A stretch of 64,000 bases of DNA from Platerodrilus igneus (GCA_036346225.1 JARFIW010001110.1:1302001-1366000), one strand, 5' to 3'; positions 43,315 to 55,289 are shown, counted from the stretch's first letter. Made by a program: numbers and translations. The notes: generated from the sequence alone by a model not told the origin.

Positions 43315-44757
43315 ATTCTGAATCTAATAGAAGAAAGATGAAGATACTAGAATAAATCAGACGTTACAGGAAAACAGAGATACAAAACCATAAAATGGGA
43401 AATTATTCGCAAATGTAGGAAAGCTAAAAAACAATGGATTGATGAAAAGTGCAAAGATGTACAAACGAAGATGCAAGTAGAAAAGACAGACGAAGCATAC
43501 AAACTAATTGGAATCAATTTTAGGGATATAAAACCGTATAGCAAAAATATAAGGGACGCTGGAGGAAACGTCATTATAGAAAATGCAGAGAAAGTGGGTA
43601 GATGCCAAGAATATATAGGGAATTTATATGCAGGAGAGGAACCAACTGCATTAAAACAAGAATCAGACATTGAGAATAATGACCTGGGATATCCTATACT
43701 TAGAGATGAGTTTGATTTAGCATTAAAGAGTCTCAAAAATGGTAAGGCGCCGGGTACAGATAAGGTGCAAGCAGAAACTCTAAAAGACGCTGGATAATCT
43801 GTAACAGGACGGCTCTTCCAAATTGTAAGCTATATGTATGAGACAGGCGAGATACCCAAAGATTTCAAACATAACATCATAGTACCTATACCAAAAAAAA
43901 AAGGCGCGGATAGATGTGAAACTTTTCGAACAATAAGTTTGACAGCACACGTATCAAACATATTAACTAAAATTGTACAAAGACGAACGGAAGAATGAGC
44001 TGAAGAAATACTAGGAGAAGACCAATTTGGGTTTAGGCGAAACACGGGAACATGGGAGGCTATTTTAGTTCTGAGACTGATAGGAAAAAACAATAGTAAA
44101 AGCAGAAAGCGTGTATACAGGGTTTGTGGATCTGGAAAAAGCATTCGACAAGGTAAAATGTAAACAACTGTTCGAAATACTAAAAAAATTGGAATGAGTT
44201 ATAGAGATAGACAAATAGTACATAGCTTATACAAAGAGCAAACAGCAGTAATACAATTAGAGCAGGAACTTAGAGAAGTAAACATTAGGAAAGCGGTGAG
44301 ACAGGGATGCCTCCCCATTAATTTTTAACTTGTACGTTGAAGGAAGAATTAGAAGCTGCTCTTAATGAAATGGAAGCGGTTCTTACAAAGAGATACGGTA
44401 TGAAAATTAACAAAACTAAAACTAAAGTACTAGTATGCAAAAAAGGGGAAAATAAACCCAAAACAAAAATACAAAAGTGTAACACGAACTTACAAGAGGT
44501 TAGGGATTTTTGCTACCTAGGAAGCCGAATTACGCAAGATGGGAAAAGTGCAGGTGCGTGTCCAACAAGTTTTGAGACCGAAATCTTAATGACGAAAAAA
44601 TAAGCGCAGATAATCTAATGTTTATTATAAACAACTACAGGTGTTGGTTGTGAAATATTTGCAACTAATGTTGACTATGCGAATAGATATATTGGAAAAA
44701 TATTAAATTGGTAAATGTTCAAGTACTGGAGGAACTTTGCAACCACAGGCTGCTTAC
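43315..44757 (+). pseudogene. RTE-like LINE reverse transcriptase, decayed
   Basis: It shows DILNLIEERRKYKNKS, QRYKTIKWEIIRKCRKAKKQ, INFRDIKPYSKNIRDAGGNV, NGKAPGTDKVQAETL, GFVDLEKAFDKVK and ERYGMKINKTKTKVLVCKK-like blocks. The FADD block has been deleted, because the text jumps from IFNLYVE to KEELEAALNE near 44336. Several stops. The common tail follows from about 44600. Confidence 0.88.
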
Positions 44758-44771
44758 CCCCCTTCACAACC

Positions 44772-45029
44772 TTACATGTGATTTTCCAATGCTCCACCCA
44801 AAGGTACTACATTGGCCAGGAAGCGAGTTTTTCATTTTTACCTGGTAAATTTAGAATTTTGCCGAACCCTTGCTGTTCCAAGCAAAGTAGGGATCTTTAA
44901 CGTGCGTGACAACAATCACACACGGGACCTCCATTTTACCTCTCATCCGAACGAGGGTGTATTTTTGTGATAAATGCTGGTCTAACATTTTTCAAGCGGA
45001 CCGTGTCGGGATCGAACCCGGGACCTGAG
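44772..45029 (-). mobile_element. tRNA-derived SINE, first of a tandem pair
   Basis: The same body as the copies at 11113 and 32101, with a B-box-like GGTTCGATCC near 45010. CCCCCTTCACAACC precedes it at 44758-44771, and the related CCCTCTTTACAACC follows at 45030-45043. Confidence 0.85.
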
Positions 45030-45043
45030 CCCTCTTTACAACC

Positions 45044-45302
45044 GTGCATTTATATTTCCAATGCTTCGCCAGAAGGTACTACATTGGCCAGGAGGCGAGT
45101 TTTTGTTGCCTGGAAATTTAGAATTTGGCCGAACCCTTGCCGTTCCAGGCAAGGTAGGGATCTTTAACGTGCGTGACAACACTTACACACGGGACCTCCA
45201 TTTAACTTCTCCTCCGAACGAGGGCGTAATTTTTGTGAAAAATGCTCGTGTCATTTTTCAAGCAGTCGGCCGTGTCGGGATTTGAACCCAGGACCTTGGG
45301 AG
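45044..45302 (-). mobile_element. tRNA-derived SINE, second of a tandem pair
   Basis: A second, more diverged copy directly after the first, with GGGTTCAAATCCCGACACGG reading minus. It is followed by CCCCCTTCACAACC at 45303-45316, a perfect 14-bp match to the site before the first copy. The two SINEs therefore lie within one outer duplication with a third, mutated copy between them. Confidence 0.85.
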
Positions 45303-45316
45303 CCCCCTTCACAACC

Positions 45317-45855
45317 GCTGAATGTCGGAGAAATAGGGTATAGAGTTGTAAAACCATAGAAGGGTATCGAACTGCATTTAACAAGAAAGAACAGCACCAA
45401 TGATGAAAGACAGCAAACATAGAAACAAGAAGAAAATTGTTTGAAGTATATGTGAGGAGCACAGCACAGTATGCCTATGAGATGCGGGCAGTAGAAAAAG
45501 CAGACAGAAAAACGGTAGCAACCTTTTGAATGCTGTGCTTCAGATGTATGGGAATGATAGCATGGACAAATAAAGATAATAACAAATAGGTTGTAGAAAT
45601 AGTAGGGGAACAAGAATATCTGTGGAAAAAAAATAGGAGAAATGGAAGGTCAGAATATGTTCTAAGGCATTTATGGGGAATGGTTTGGGATATATAACAA
45701 GTAGATATTGGAAAAAGAAGGTAGATATAGACCTAATCAGGTAGGGAGAGGTGCAGACTGTGCAAATTTTAGGGAAATGTGTAGGTTAGTTCAGAATAGG
45801 AAACAATGATGGTACGCATCTAACCAGTTCCAGGACTGAAGACCTAATGATGATG
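45317..45855 (+). pseudogene. RTE composite second C-terminus
   Basis: It continues the RTE composite after the SINE pair (GCTGAATGTCGGAGAAATAG corresponds to 4320-4370 inverted and 36615-36640). It ends with NREMCRLVQNRK-like and YASNQFQD residues and the ATG triplet tail. All frames are broken. Confidence 0.8.
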
Positions 45856-45965
45856 ATGGGCCATAATGAAAAACGATCGCTTTTGGTATCATTGAGGGGG
45901 AAGGGGGCCAAAGTGTCATTTGGGAGTATGATGGTATAGGTAATATTTAACACAAGAACTGATGC

Positions 45966-47400
45966 GGTCACTTTTAAAATTGCAGTTAGTTCCGAGCTTA
46001 AAATTGAATATCTCGTGTTGTAGGGATTTGATTTTCAAAAAAAAAAAATTTTTTTCTAGTTTTAGAACTAGAATCTTGATCTCTACACACTTTTGCCTAT
46101 CTTACACTTTAAAAGCGTAAATTATTATTTTTGGTGTTTTTACATTATAGTAACTATAAATTTTCAGCTGGAGCGTCTTTAAAATGCTATCAAGGTTAAA
46201 ATTACGTATTACAAAAATTATTTGCTAGAATTGTAGCTGTCTTGGTTTCTGTTTCATTAAGTCGGTGAATTTGTCGCGTAGAAATTTGAACGGACGCTTG
46301 CACTGTACATCCGTTCCTGTACAACACTTGCCTGCGCGTCTGTCAGCTGCGCAACCCCACATGAGTGGACGACATGTTGTAACCTTCTACGCACTTACAG
46401 TACAATACAAGTGTTACGCGAGAATTATACTGTTCGATTTATTCTCGTATCGTTATTAATATTTTATAATTAATGACATTATAATGCGTGTCAGAACGCA
46501 AATATTGTAATTGATGCGAACAATTGAAGTAATATGCGAGAGTGATAATTTTTTGAGGCTTGAATATTTTGAGACGAAAGTACGAAATCGATGAATTTTT
46601 AATAATGTCGAGTCGTGAGATTGGTCATGTAGAATGCATTACTTGCACAAATGGGAGGAGGATGCCGACGGAAACATGAACATTAAATGGAGGACAATAG
46701 AATCTGCCCCAGACGCTATCTTGCAGCAATTGCGATGTAATTACAAGAAAGAGTGTGCTGCGGGGTTTTGTAGCTATGTACAAAATTAATTGAAAAGCTC
46801 AGCTTTGTGGCATTCATTCACCTGCTACAATAAAAGCAGCAACACCGAAGATGACAATTTCTTATTGTCAGAATGGTAATTAGAATCTGACGACGACGCT
46901 GAAATGTAAAATAATTTGCAATTGCTAAGATTGCTTTGATTTTCTAGTTTTTTTGAGTGAGGTACGGTTAACTATCGTATTCCTTTTCTAGTTTGATTTT
47001 TAAGATGTACTTTTCAAATACGCGTGTATCAAATGTGAATAACCTCGTAAACCGTAATAGCATCAACACTTTTAGGTAATAAGGTGAGATTCCTACGTGA
47101 TAAGTTTACTGATCTTAATGAAACATAAATAAATCGATAGGTGCATTTCTAAGAAATAGTTTTTGTATTCCGTAACTTTAACCCTTGGTAGCACTTTAAA
47201 GACGCGCCGGCTGAAAATTTATATTTACAGTAATATAAAAACAAACAATAATAATTTACGTCTTACAAGTGTAAGATCGGAAAGATGGTGTAGAAATAAA
47301 AATTGTTGCCCATACTCGCTTTAATTCAAAAATTTTTTTTAAATCTGAGCCATACAACACGAGATATTCAGGAATAATCCGCCATTTTGAAAGTGGCCGC
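45966..47400. mobile_element. Element with 230-bp imperfect inverted repeats
   Basis: Positions 45966-46196 and 47170-47400 are inverted copies (about 75% by eye): CTTTAAAGACGC(T/G)CC near the inner ends, AATAATTTACG, AGTGTAAGAT, ACAACACGAGATATTCA, and AAAGTG(A/G)CCGC at the outer ends. Homology may extend to about 45870 and 47455 (ATCATTG...CCCCTC). It resembles a non-autonomous or decayed DNA transposon. The superfamily is unclear. Confidence 0.6.
46637..46905 (+). pseudogene. Remnant of a cysteine-rich C-terminal domain
   Basis: One frame reads MHYLHKWEEDADGNMNIKWR, LQQLRCNYKKECAAGFCSYV, stop, then CYNKSSNTEDDNFLLSEW. The pattern of CxxxKxEC...CSC...C followed by an acidic tail occurs at the C-terminus of proteins in insect mobile DNA that I cannot name precisely. 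Stops and lost cysteines show decay. It lies within the inverted-repeat element. Confidence 0.35.
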
Positions 47401-47529
47401 CGTTTTGTATAACCATCCCCTCAGAAGTCTATCATTGCTTTTTTGTTGAGTATTACCTCCACTAACAAACCCGAAAGTGAGGCTTTGTCCCTAAAAATGG
47501 TACCTCATTTTCATAAGGCTCATAGACTA

Positions 47530-48060
47530 TTGTAGGAAATGAAGCGAACCCACAACTACTAAAACCATACAACAGAAAGCGATTTGGCAGGATGCCGGAA
47601 GATGGGTTGATTTTCCGGTAGGTGCTAATAAGTAATCGTATGCCTGTCATTTACGCTGTATATCCAATTTTGCCACGTCCCTGCAGAACTATTGAAAGCA
47701 TATTTGGAATTATAGTTGCAAGATTAAGAATTTTTCACCCTGTAATGTATGCTGCTCCCGAAACAGTTGATAGAATTATAAAAGCCCTTACATGATTACA
47801 CAAATTTATTAAATCTAAAGCAGTTGTGGCCTTCATGTATTCTCCTGTTGATTTTGTTGGCCGTGAAATTGGCGAGAAATCCATTTTAAGAAAATTGAAA
47901 CAAGAAGCGTCAGCCAATAATTGCATTACAGAATGTGCAAAATGTTTGTTTTGGTAATGGAAATGCGCAACGACAAGCTTGGATTTTCAAGGAATTATAA
48001 TGAGCGCTATTTAAATGACGAAGAAGCTGCTTGTTGTTCTTGAGAATTGGATTACGTTAT
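47530..48060 (+). pseudogene. PIF/Harbinger transposase C-terminus, decayed
   Basis: In one frame VGNEANPQLLKPYNRKRFGR is followed by CRTIESIFGIIVARLRIFHP and VMYAAPETVDRIIKAL. Then LHKFIKSK and YSPVDFVGREIGEK follow. This is the end of the Harbinger DDE nuclease, whose usual forms are GDEAFPL...MRPY, RLSRARR.IENAFGI..ARWRI and LHN. The usual Asp in GDEA is Asn here. Stops occur near 47630 and 47792 (the TGA before LHKF). Terminal repeats were not identified. Confidence 0.75.
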
Positions 48061-49001
48061 CAAAGCGAATTGTAAACTATTCTGTAAAATGTGTATTTTA
48101 TTATCCTAACCTGGATACCTAGATTTGAAATTATGTAGTTCGGAATAAAAAATAAAGCAGTTTCAAACGTTTTACGTTTCAATGGCCAAGTGTTAATATT
48201 ACAACATTTACCTTGCTATAATTTATTATTTTTATAGCGTACTGCATTGACAACGATATTACAAAACGTATCTATTTAGCAAAATCGATGTATTTGCTAT
48301 ACTGTTCGATTTGCTGACATTTTGTACGGGAGAATAAATATCACCTAAAACTTTCAATGTTGGATCTACACTTGCTGACAACTATCTATTAGTCTTTTAA
48401 TAGATTTGTATTTCTTTGTAGTACTTGGCCTATTCAAAAATCATCAGTCTCCCTTCTTTTGGGTAGCTCAGATATTGGACAAGAAACTTATTCTAATACA
48501 CATGGTTCTTGGCAATGTTCCTTTTGTCGCACTTCAAAAATATTTCCAATAAACAAGTTCTACGCTGTAATCAACATAGACTGTGTACGGAAGAAGGCTC
48601 GACAAAGTTATATATTTAAAATAGGCATTATTTATATTCGATATAATTTAGGTGATTAATTACTTTCAAGGTGTTCTGTTCTTAAACACATTATAAAAAA
48701 ACATAAATGGCCACATTGGGATTGGTATATCCACAGTACCACTGTAATTGAGTGTTATTTTTGTTCTGTGACACTTTTCTCGAAGAGACTTCATTTGTGT
48801 GTGCATTCTTCAACTGCTAAATTATAAATTAACGTTATTTTTTGGCGGGTTATTAATACATTACTTAGTTAATGAAAAGAAAGGGAATTATTGTTCCAAG
48901 CACGATCAGTCATTAGCCAATTCCTGTAATTCATTTGTTGGGTATCATATATTGCCCGACAATTACATATAACTTTGAGCAACAATTCTTCTTTGACTAC
49001 T
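48061..49001. other. No recognisable feature
   Basis: AT-rich sequence with only short open frames (for example 48459-48659, no recognised motif). It lies between the Harbinger remnant and the BEL element. Confidence 0.5.
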
Positions 49002-49006
49002 GAACC

Positions 49007-49242
49007 TGTTGCGGCGAATGCGACCCTACTCCTGCATACGTCACAACGACAACAAACAAGAATACACTGGCACCCCACCAGCTCTCGGTTCCATACGCTT
49101 GCACGGTCAAGATGCTCTGCTCAGTTACCGCTAAAATTATTTCACTCTACTTAACATGTAGTTATTTTTACAATTGTATATATTACAAATAAATCTGTGT
49201 ACTCTACGTGAAATTCTAAAAAATGTCACTTTAATCACAATA
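49007..49242 (+). repeat. BEL 5' LTR
   Basis: 236 bp, about 5% diverged from the 3' LTR by eye. AATAAA near 49190. The primer-binding region just after it includes TTGGTTCTTCGGCAG. Confidence 0.92.
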
Positions 49243-49652
49243 CCAAATTGGTTCTTCGGCAGCTCTAATACTTAATTAAAAACCAGCGATAAATTACTGC
49301 TACGTAGATCAACGTTTAAGGTTGAAGTTACCTGCTTAGAATTGATGGTTATTTTCCACACGTTACTGCAAGTTCGCTCGTCCAATTCTACCGTTCAACA
49401 CTAGGTCGACGGCGTGCACCCTTCTTACAATATAACTGGTTTGTATACGATAAACACCATCACTTCAGGAAAGGTAGGTGACTTCCTTTATTACATCATT
49501 CCAACAATTTTATAGGTAAAGCCTGTATTTTGTTTACACTTTTCAAACAGTTATAAAGCGCTATTTAATCACATAAACAACGACGCGCTTTACGGTGTTT
49601 CTTTGCAACTTGCATTTTTTGCTTGTTTAGTACATTTTGCGTGTTTATTACA

Positions 49653-50830
49653 ATGTCTAATACAGACAAAAACAAGCGTACAGCTATTAAAAGCTCTTTA
49701 ACACTGTTCAATAATTACTTTCATTCAGTTAAGAATGCAGATTATGATTTAAGTGAATTACAAGACCGTTTAAATAAAGCTGAAGCACTTTTAGATGAAT
49801 TTAATACTGTTCAATTACTTATTGGAAATGCTGATAAACAACGCGAATCTAATTGTTACTTTACATGCTCCACACAGAGAAAAATTTGAAAATGATTTCT
49901 TTAAAATTACGGCAGCTGTAAAAAAATTCATTTGTGATAAAAACGGTACTGTTAAAGCTGGTTCTCCAACAAACAACATTAACAGTGACCACAGTGGTCA
50001 GAACTCAGCTAATTTTTCGTTTGCCGAAATTAGTTCTGCCTACTTTTGACGGGTCTTTTAATCAATGGTTATTTTTAGAGACAATTTTGTGTCAATCATT
50101 TATTCAAATACTAGCATTTATAACATCACTAACTTCAACTGGTCGGTTTTGCTGCAGATACAATCAAATCTTTAGAGGTATCAAACGCTAATTATTTGAT
50201 AGCTTGGAAATTAATTGAAGAAAGGTTTGAAAACAAACAGTTATTAGTCACTAATCACATTAAAGCACTTTTTAATTTACCTTTCGTCGCAAAAGAATCT
50301 CATGAAGCATTGCGACTACTATTAGATGGCATACAAAAACATCTACGCGCTTTAAGGGTTCTCAAATGTCCCACTGAACACCGGGATGATTTGATTGTAT
50401 TCCTAATTACTAACAAATATGACAACGCTACTCGACGTGCGTGGGAAGCGGAAAACAAAACTGGTGACTTACCAGAGTTACAAAACTTAATTGATTTTTT
50501 AAAGAAAGATGTCGAATTCTTGAATCTTTACACGTCAATGTTGACACGAAACCGCAACAGTCGGTTACACCACAACGAGCGAACAAAGCTTCTAAATCGT
50601 TTGTTACAACTTCTACAAAACCATGTCCTTTATGTTCCAACAATCACGCAATTTACTATTGTTCAGAATTTACAAAACTCGATGGCTCGAACAAATTAAA
50701 TACTGCTAAACTGTTTAAGAACTAATCAGTTAACAAATAATTGCAAGTCTACAGGGTGTCGTAAATGTGGAAAATTCCACCACACTCTTTTATGTTTTAA
50801 AAACAACAATGCAAATTTGCAGTCTACTTC
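49653..50830 (+). pseudogene. BEL/Pao Gag (DUF1759-type) with zinc knuckle
   Basis: ATG at 49653 (MSNTDKNKRTAIKSSL), then coiled-coil-like DLSELQDRLNKAEALLDEFN. After frame shifts come LPKLVLPTFDGSFNQW near 50018-50070, the AWKLIEERFENKQLLVTNHI block and LRALRVLKCPTEHRDDLIVF. The zinc knuckle is CRKCGKFHHTLLC near 50755-50800. The frame changes near 49850, 50080, 50190 and 50530. It would package the element RNA. Confidence 0.85.
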
Positions 50831-50949
50831 TGCACAAAACACTTCACAGAACCTTACTACTGCTGCTACAAATGAGCAACTCATTCCTACAACGTCAGCT
50901 ACACCTGTTGGTCTGACCGTTAGTACTTCTGCGAAGTTATAAGTTTTAC

Positions 50950-51085
50950 TTTCCACTGTAGTTGTCCCAATTCTTGACGCTTTTGGCAATTCACCCGACT
51001 GCAGAGTTCTTTTAGACAACGCAAGCCAATCGAACTTTATATCTCAACGTCTTGCTAAACGATTTAATATTGGTCGGTCCTAACA
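50950..51085 (+). pseudogene. BEL/Pao aspartic protease remnant
   Basis: A short open stretch reads VVVPILDAFGNS, CRVLLDNASQSNFIS and RLAKRFNI. LLDNAS matches the retropepsin LLDxGS motif. The reading then jumps to RT within about 20 bp, so several hundred codons are deleted. Confidence 0.7.
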
Positions 51086-51094
51086 TACAGGACA

Positions 51095-51937
51095 ACTTGT
51101 TTGATATTCTACTTAGGTTTAGAAAACGCAACATTGATTTAAGCGGAGATATTGCAAAAATGTATCGACAAGTATTTATTCATGAGGAACAATGCCACTT
51201 ACAAAAGATTTTATGGCGTTTTGACTGAAACAGCGAAATTCTTGCTTACAACCTTAACACGGTTACTTACGGTACAGCTTCTGCGTCAGTTTTAGCTATC
51301 CGAGCTCTTCATGAGGTTGCACATAGACACAAACATGAAAATCTCAAAATTGCTTTAATTATACTCCACGATTTTTATGTAGACGATCTTCTCACTGCAG
51401 GAGATACCGTTGAAGAGGTCAGACAAATAAAAACTGAAATTTCTACTCTTCTACAATCCCACCGATTTTCTCTTCGCAAATTTGTTTCCAATGATAAATC
51501 TATACAATACGATTGTGAATCAACCATTATACACTTAGGTGACATAGGACAGAATAAAACCTTAGGATTATTTTGGAACTCTCACAATGATGCATTGCAA
51601 TATGCAATTAATGTTCCACAACACACGTCCAAGGCTACCAAACGACAAATTTTGTCATACATTTCAATGATTTTCGACCCGCTAGGTCTGTTCTCACCTG
51701 TAATAATTACTGCCAAAATTATCTTACAACAGCTTTGGAAACTAAAAATTTCATGGAACGAAACCGTTCCTGCAAACTTATACTTGCAATGGCAAAATTA
51801 TCGCTCTCTACTGGAGCAATTAAACATATTAGACATTACAAGAAAAGTGACATGTTCTAATCCCGCTTCTGTTAAGTATCATTGCTTTTGTGATGCTTCA
51901 GAGGCAGCCTATGGCGCTTGTATTTTTATACGTTGCA
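51095..51937 (+). pseudogene. BEL/Pao RT (C-terminal half) and start of RNase H
   Basis: NLFDILLRFRKRNIDLSGDI, AKMYRQVFIHEEQ, a TGA near 51228, NLNTVTYGTASASVLAIRAL, and the catalytic FYVDDLLTAGD near 51375-51400. It continues with LRKFVSND, KTLGLFWNS, KRQILSYISMIFDPLGLFSP and the RNase H Asp in HCFCDASEAAYGAC. Coding stops at the insertion at 51938. Confidence 0.9.
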
Positions 51938-53344
51938 GCGTTGTAAAATCCTGCTAATATCCTTATAGGTAGGCAATCCTAATTACGGAGCATATAACTC
52001 TATGGTAGTATATAGTTCTAGTGCGCGTACAACAAGTTGGAACGGAGTAGGGATTCGAGGTCCGACGACGATACTCGAGGCCATCGTGGTTTTTCTGGTT
52101 CTTGTTGAGTTGAACTTGCAAGCAAGATGATGTGTCGAGGAATCGGTTTCATAATGAAAATTCTTGCGAAGAAGCGAGTTCGTTTGAAAATGTTTATTTA
52201 AGAAACTTACAGCAGGCTAGTGGTAGGTGAGCTTTCTTTTAAATAAAATTTTGTTAATGAAGTATTACAAATTTTAGCTGTTAGTTACGATCGGAATAAA
52301 TATATTTAAAGGCGAATGCAGCGATTAGGACTTGATTAATGGAATTTAATATGAGGAAGTAACATTCGAATTTAGTTCAAAACAAGTGACGAAACTACAA
52401 GTGCGAGGAGAGAGCAAAGGTTGTTGTTGCTTACATTTCCATTGTTCATCGCAAGGGTCAAGTCGAGTCGAGGACGCAGCTGGGGTTAGGTTTGGCTGTT
52501 TGCAGACAGATGACATTGTTTTCTTACAAGTTATGTAACTAGGTAATTATACTTCCTTATCGGATCGGGTTTGGAACAAAATTTAGTTAAACATAAAGTA
52601 AACTACAATAATTTTTATTGGTAACTTACCTCATGATGTTGTAAACATTCCTGGACGTTTTAAATTGTTAGTAAGTACGTGATGCCTGCGAAGTCCACAG
52701 TCACTCGACATTAAATTTGATCTATAATGACCTTTACCTCAATTTAATTTCATTTTTAAAATATAGCACCTTTGCATAAAGTGCTTGGTACACAAATTTC
52801 GTATTAACAAAACAGTGTAACACTGATAAGGTTATGAGCTCAGACACTTATCGGCGCATTTGATTTATTTGTAAAAGATTTAACGTAATTTAATCATTTT
52901 TCATTGTATATTAAAATTTGGACTTGTGATAGTTCAAGTCGGTTTGTATATAGTTGTGTTACTTGAATTTTTTATAAAGGAACTAAGTCGAATTATGCTT
53001 AATTGTACATACCTTTTCTTGTACATATGTTTACCAAAAAGAAACATTAGAAATAATTTGCCTTCCAATTTGTTTATTTATTGAACTGTGTGTTGTGACT
53101 TAGTGCAATAAATGGTACACTACTGTGTAAAGCTATACAGGTCATCCCACCCCTGAAGAAATTATTAGATGTTTTATGCTCTTAAATTATTATAGCTTAG
53201 GCTATGTTTTTTTTCTAAGCAAAATTTAGTGTGTTGTTTAGATTCTACCATACTTGGGGAGACGGAGTTTGCCGCCAGTGCAGCAGTCCCGAGGTGTTAG
53301 ATATTTTTTACTCCCTTACAGATAGGTGTACCAAGGAGTAGACA
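51938..53344. mobile_element. 1.4 kb unclassified insertion with 8-bp duplication
   Basis: ACGTTGCA lies at 51930-51937 and 53345-53352. Removing the insert plus one copy restores the RNase H frame, which confirms the boundaries. No terminal inverted repeats and no convincing ORF were seen. The 8-bp duplication would suit hAT or P-type elements, but the ends do not look like either. Confidence 0.75.
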
Positions 53345-54105
53345 ACGTTGCATAGATGCTCTTGCAAACACTACTTCAAATCTTTGTTGCGCAAAAACAA
53401 GGGTTGTACCTTTAAAACTCATTACAGTTCCTAGACTTTAAACAAGGTAGTTACGTCTAGTAATATACACTTTGAAAGGGTCTTTTATTGGTGTGATTCT
53501 ACCAGAGTTATCTCTTGGATAAATACATCTCCACATTTATTAAAAAGTTTCGTTGCGAACAGAGTTTCACAAATACAGAACCTAACAAATACTGATTCCT
53601 GGAGGTACATCAATACTTTACACAATTCTGCTGATTTACTGTCACGAGGAATTGATCCTAAAACTTTACTGAATTCGGAATTTTGGTTTCATGGTCGGAA
53701 TTGGCTTACCTGGCCTGAAAATAATTGGCCTGTATACTCTTATCAATTAAAAAATTCTGAAATTCCGGAAACTCGTTCTATAACTTCAGTACTTGTATCC
53801 ACTTCCGAAGATTTTGACCTCATAAATCGATTTTCTTCATTAACTTAACTACAACGAGTTTTTGCTAACATTCTTAAATTTAAAAACAATTCTTTAAAAC
53901 CTAAGAACATGCGTACTACTGGTCCGCTAACAACACAAGAATTAGCTGATTCTTTAAACACACTTGTTAAAATTGTACAAATACAAACATTTCCTGACGA
54001 TTACAATAAATTACTTAAAACTGGTCAATAAACAAGAAAAGCAAACTTTTAAGCTTAAACCCATTTCTTGATCCACTTACAAAAATTATTAGAGCCGGTG
54101 GTCGT
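53345..54105 (+). pseudogene. BEL/Pao RNase H end and connector, badly decayed
   Basis: It begins with CIDALANTTSNLCCAKTRVV and ITVPRL, matching the end of the BEL RNase H region. Afterwards I see scattered pieces such as WRYINTLHNSADLLSRGI near 53601-53660 and WPVYSYQL near 53730, in several frames with stops. Confidence 0.75.
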
Positions 54106-55289
54106 TTGGAAAACTCCAACTTTAATTTTCTTAAAAAACACCCAGCGGTTTTACCTTCAAAATATTATTTTTCTACCTTAATTGCTCAACACGAACACTT
54201 AAAACTGTTACACGCTGGTCCACAGGCCCTATTGGCCTCAATTAGAGAAAGATTCTGGTTTGTATCTGATCGAAACTTGGTGAAAAGAGTCGTGCATGAC
54301 TGTGTACGATGCTTTCGTTTTAACATAAAACCTGAACAACACATAATGGGAAATCTTCCAAATTCCCGTACAACACCTATGCGTCCATTTTATTATTCCG
54401 GTGTTGACTACGCTTGCCCATTTTCCCTTCGTGACAGAAAGGGCAGAAATCAACTAAGGCTTACGTGTCTTTGTTTGTCTGCTTTACCACAAAGGCTATC
54501 CATTTGGAAGTCGTTAGTGACCTTACAACTGAATGTTTTTTAGCTGCTTTGCGCCGTTTTATGGCTAGACGTGGACAATGTGCTGAAATATTTGCTGACA
54601 ATAGTACCACCTTTGCGGGGGCAAATAATGAAATTAAAAAATTTGTTGACATCTGCTACACTAAAATTTCTAATGACTTGTCTAGCGATGGAGTTCAGTG
54701 GAAATTTATTCCCCCTCGTACGCCACATGTCGGTGGTATATGGAAGTCAGGCGTGAAATCCGTAAAACACCATTTAAAGCGTGTAATGGCTGACGCGTCA
54801 ATTACATTTGAAGAATTTTGTGCGGTTCTTTGCCAAATAGAGGCTTGCTTAAATTCTAGGCCCCTTTATCCTTTAACACAAGATTCTAAAGATACTAATC
54901 CTCTTACTCCTGTTCACTTTTTGATCGGCGAACCTTTGTGCACAATACCAAATCCGAACTTGTTGCACTTAAATAAAAAACGATTATCGAGATTTCAGCG
55001 AATGCAACAGCTTACACTACACTTTTGGTCCAGGTGGTCAAAAGAATATATTTCAAACTTACAAATACGCGTTAAATGGAACGAAAATTTTCCGCAACTA
55101 TTAAAACCTGGCACACTTGTCATCGTTAAAAGAGACGGTCTTCTACCCCTCAAATGGCGGCTTGGAAGAATCATTGAAGTTCATTACGGACTTGATGGAA
55201 TAATTCGTAGTGCAACTATCAAAACCACTTCGGGCAACTGTAAACGTCCGGTAGTAAAACTTTGTGTTCTACCTAATCAAATCTCCTAA
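54106..55289 (+). pseudogene. BEL/Pao integrase with C-terminal DUF5641, catalytic Glu replaced
   Basis: The zinc-binding part has HEHLKLLHAGPQALLASIRE, FWFVSDRN and CVRCFRF. The core has YYSGVDYACPF (first Asp), FVCFTTKAIHLEVVSDLTTE, FADNSTTFAGA (second Asp) and HVGGIWKSGVKSVKHHL, where Lys (AAG 54744-54746) occupies the usual Glu of GGLWE. Then CLNSRPLYPL and the DUF5641-like end KRDGLLPLKWRLGRI...VVKLCVLP. One frameshift near 54460-54480. Confidence 0.92.

Larger units (their letters stand above)
42166..45855 (+). mobile_element. RTE composite insertion with 13-bp target duplication
   Basis: The whole segment is flanked by ATGGGCCATAATG at 42153-42165 and 45856-45868. It starts 5'-truncated in the endonuclease domain (QIYIPPSSYSDEEVEAIYKD), contains an unrelated block at about 42236-43310, resumes in the RTE protein at 43315, passes through the common tail and two SINEs, and ends with the second C-terminus and CCTAATGATGATG. 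The duplication shows that main part and second C-terminus moved together. Confidence 0.85.

Noticed and set aside
46265..46459. 64-codon frame inside the inverted-repeat element
   Set aside because: No motif, and no supporting neighbour or splice signals.
50726..51019. 97-codon minus-strand frame
   Set aside because: Antisense to the BEL gag zinc-knuckle and protease region.
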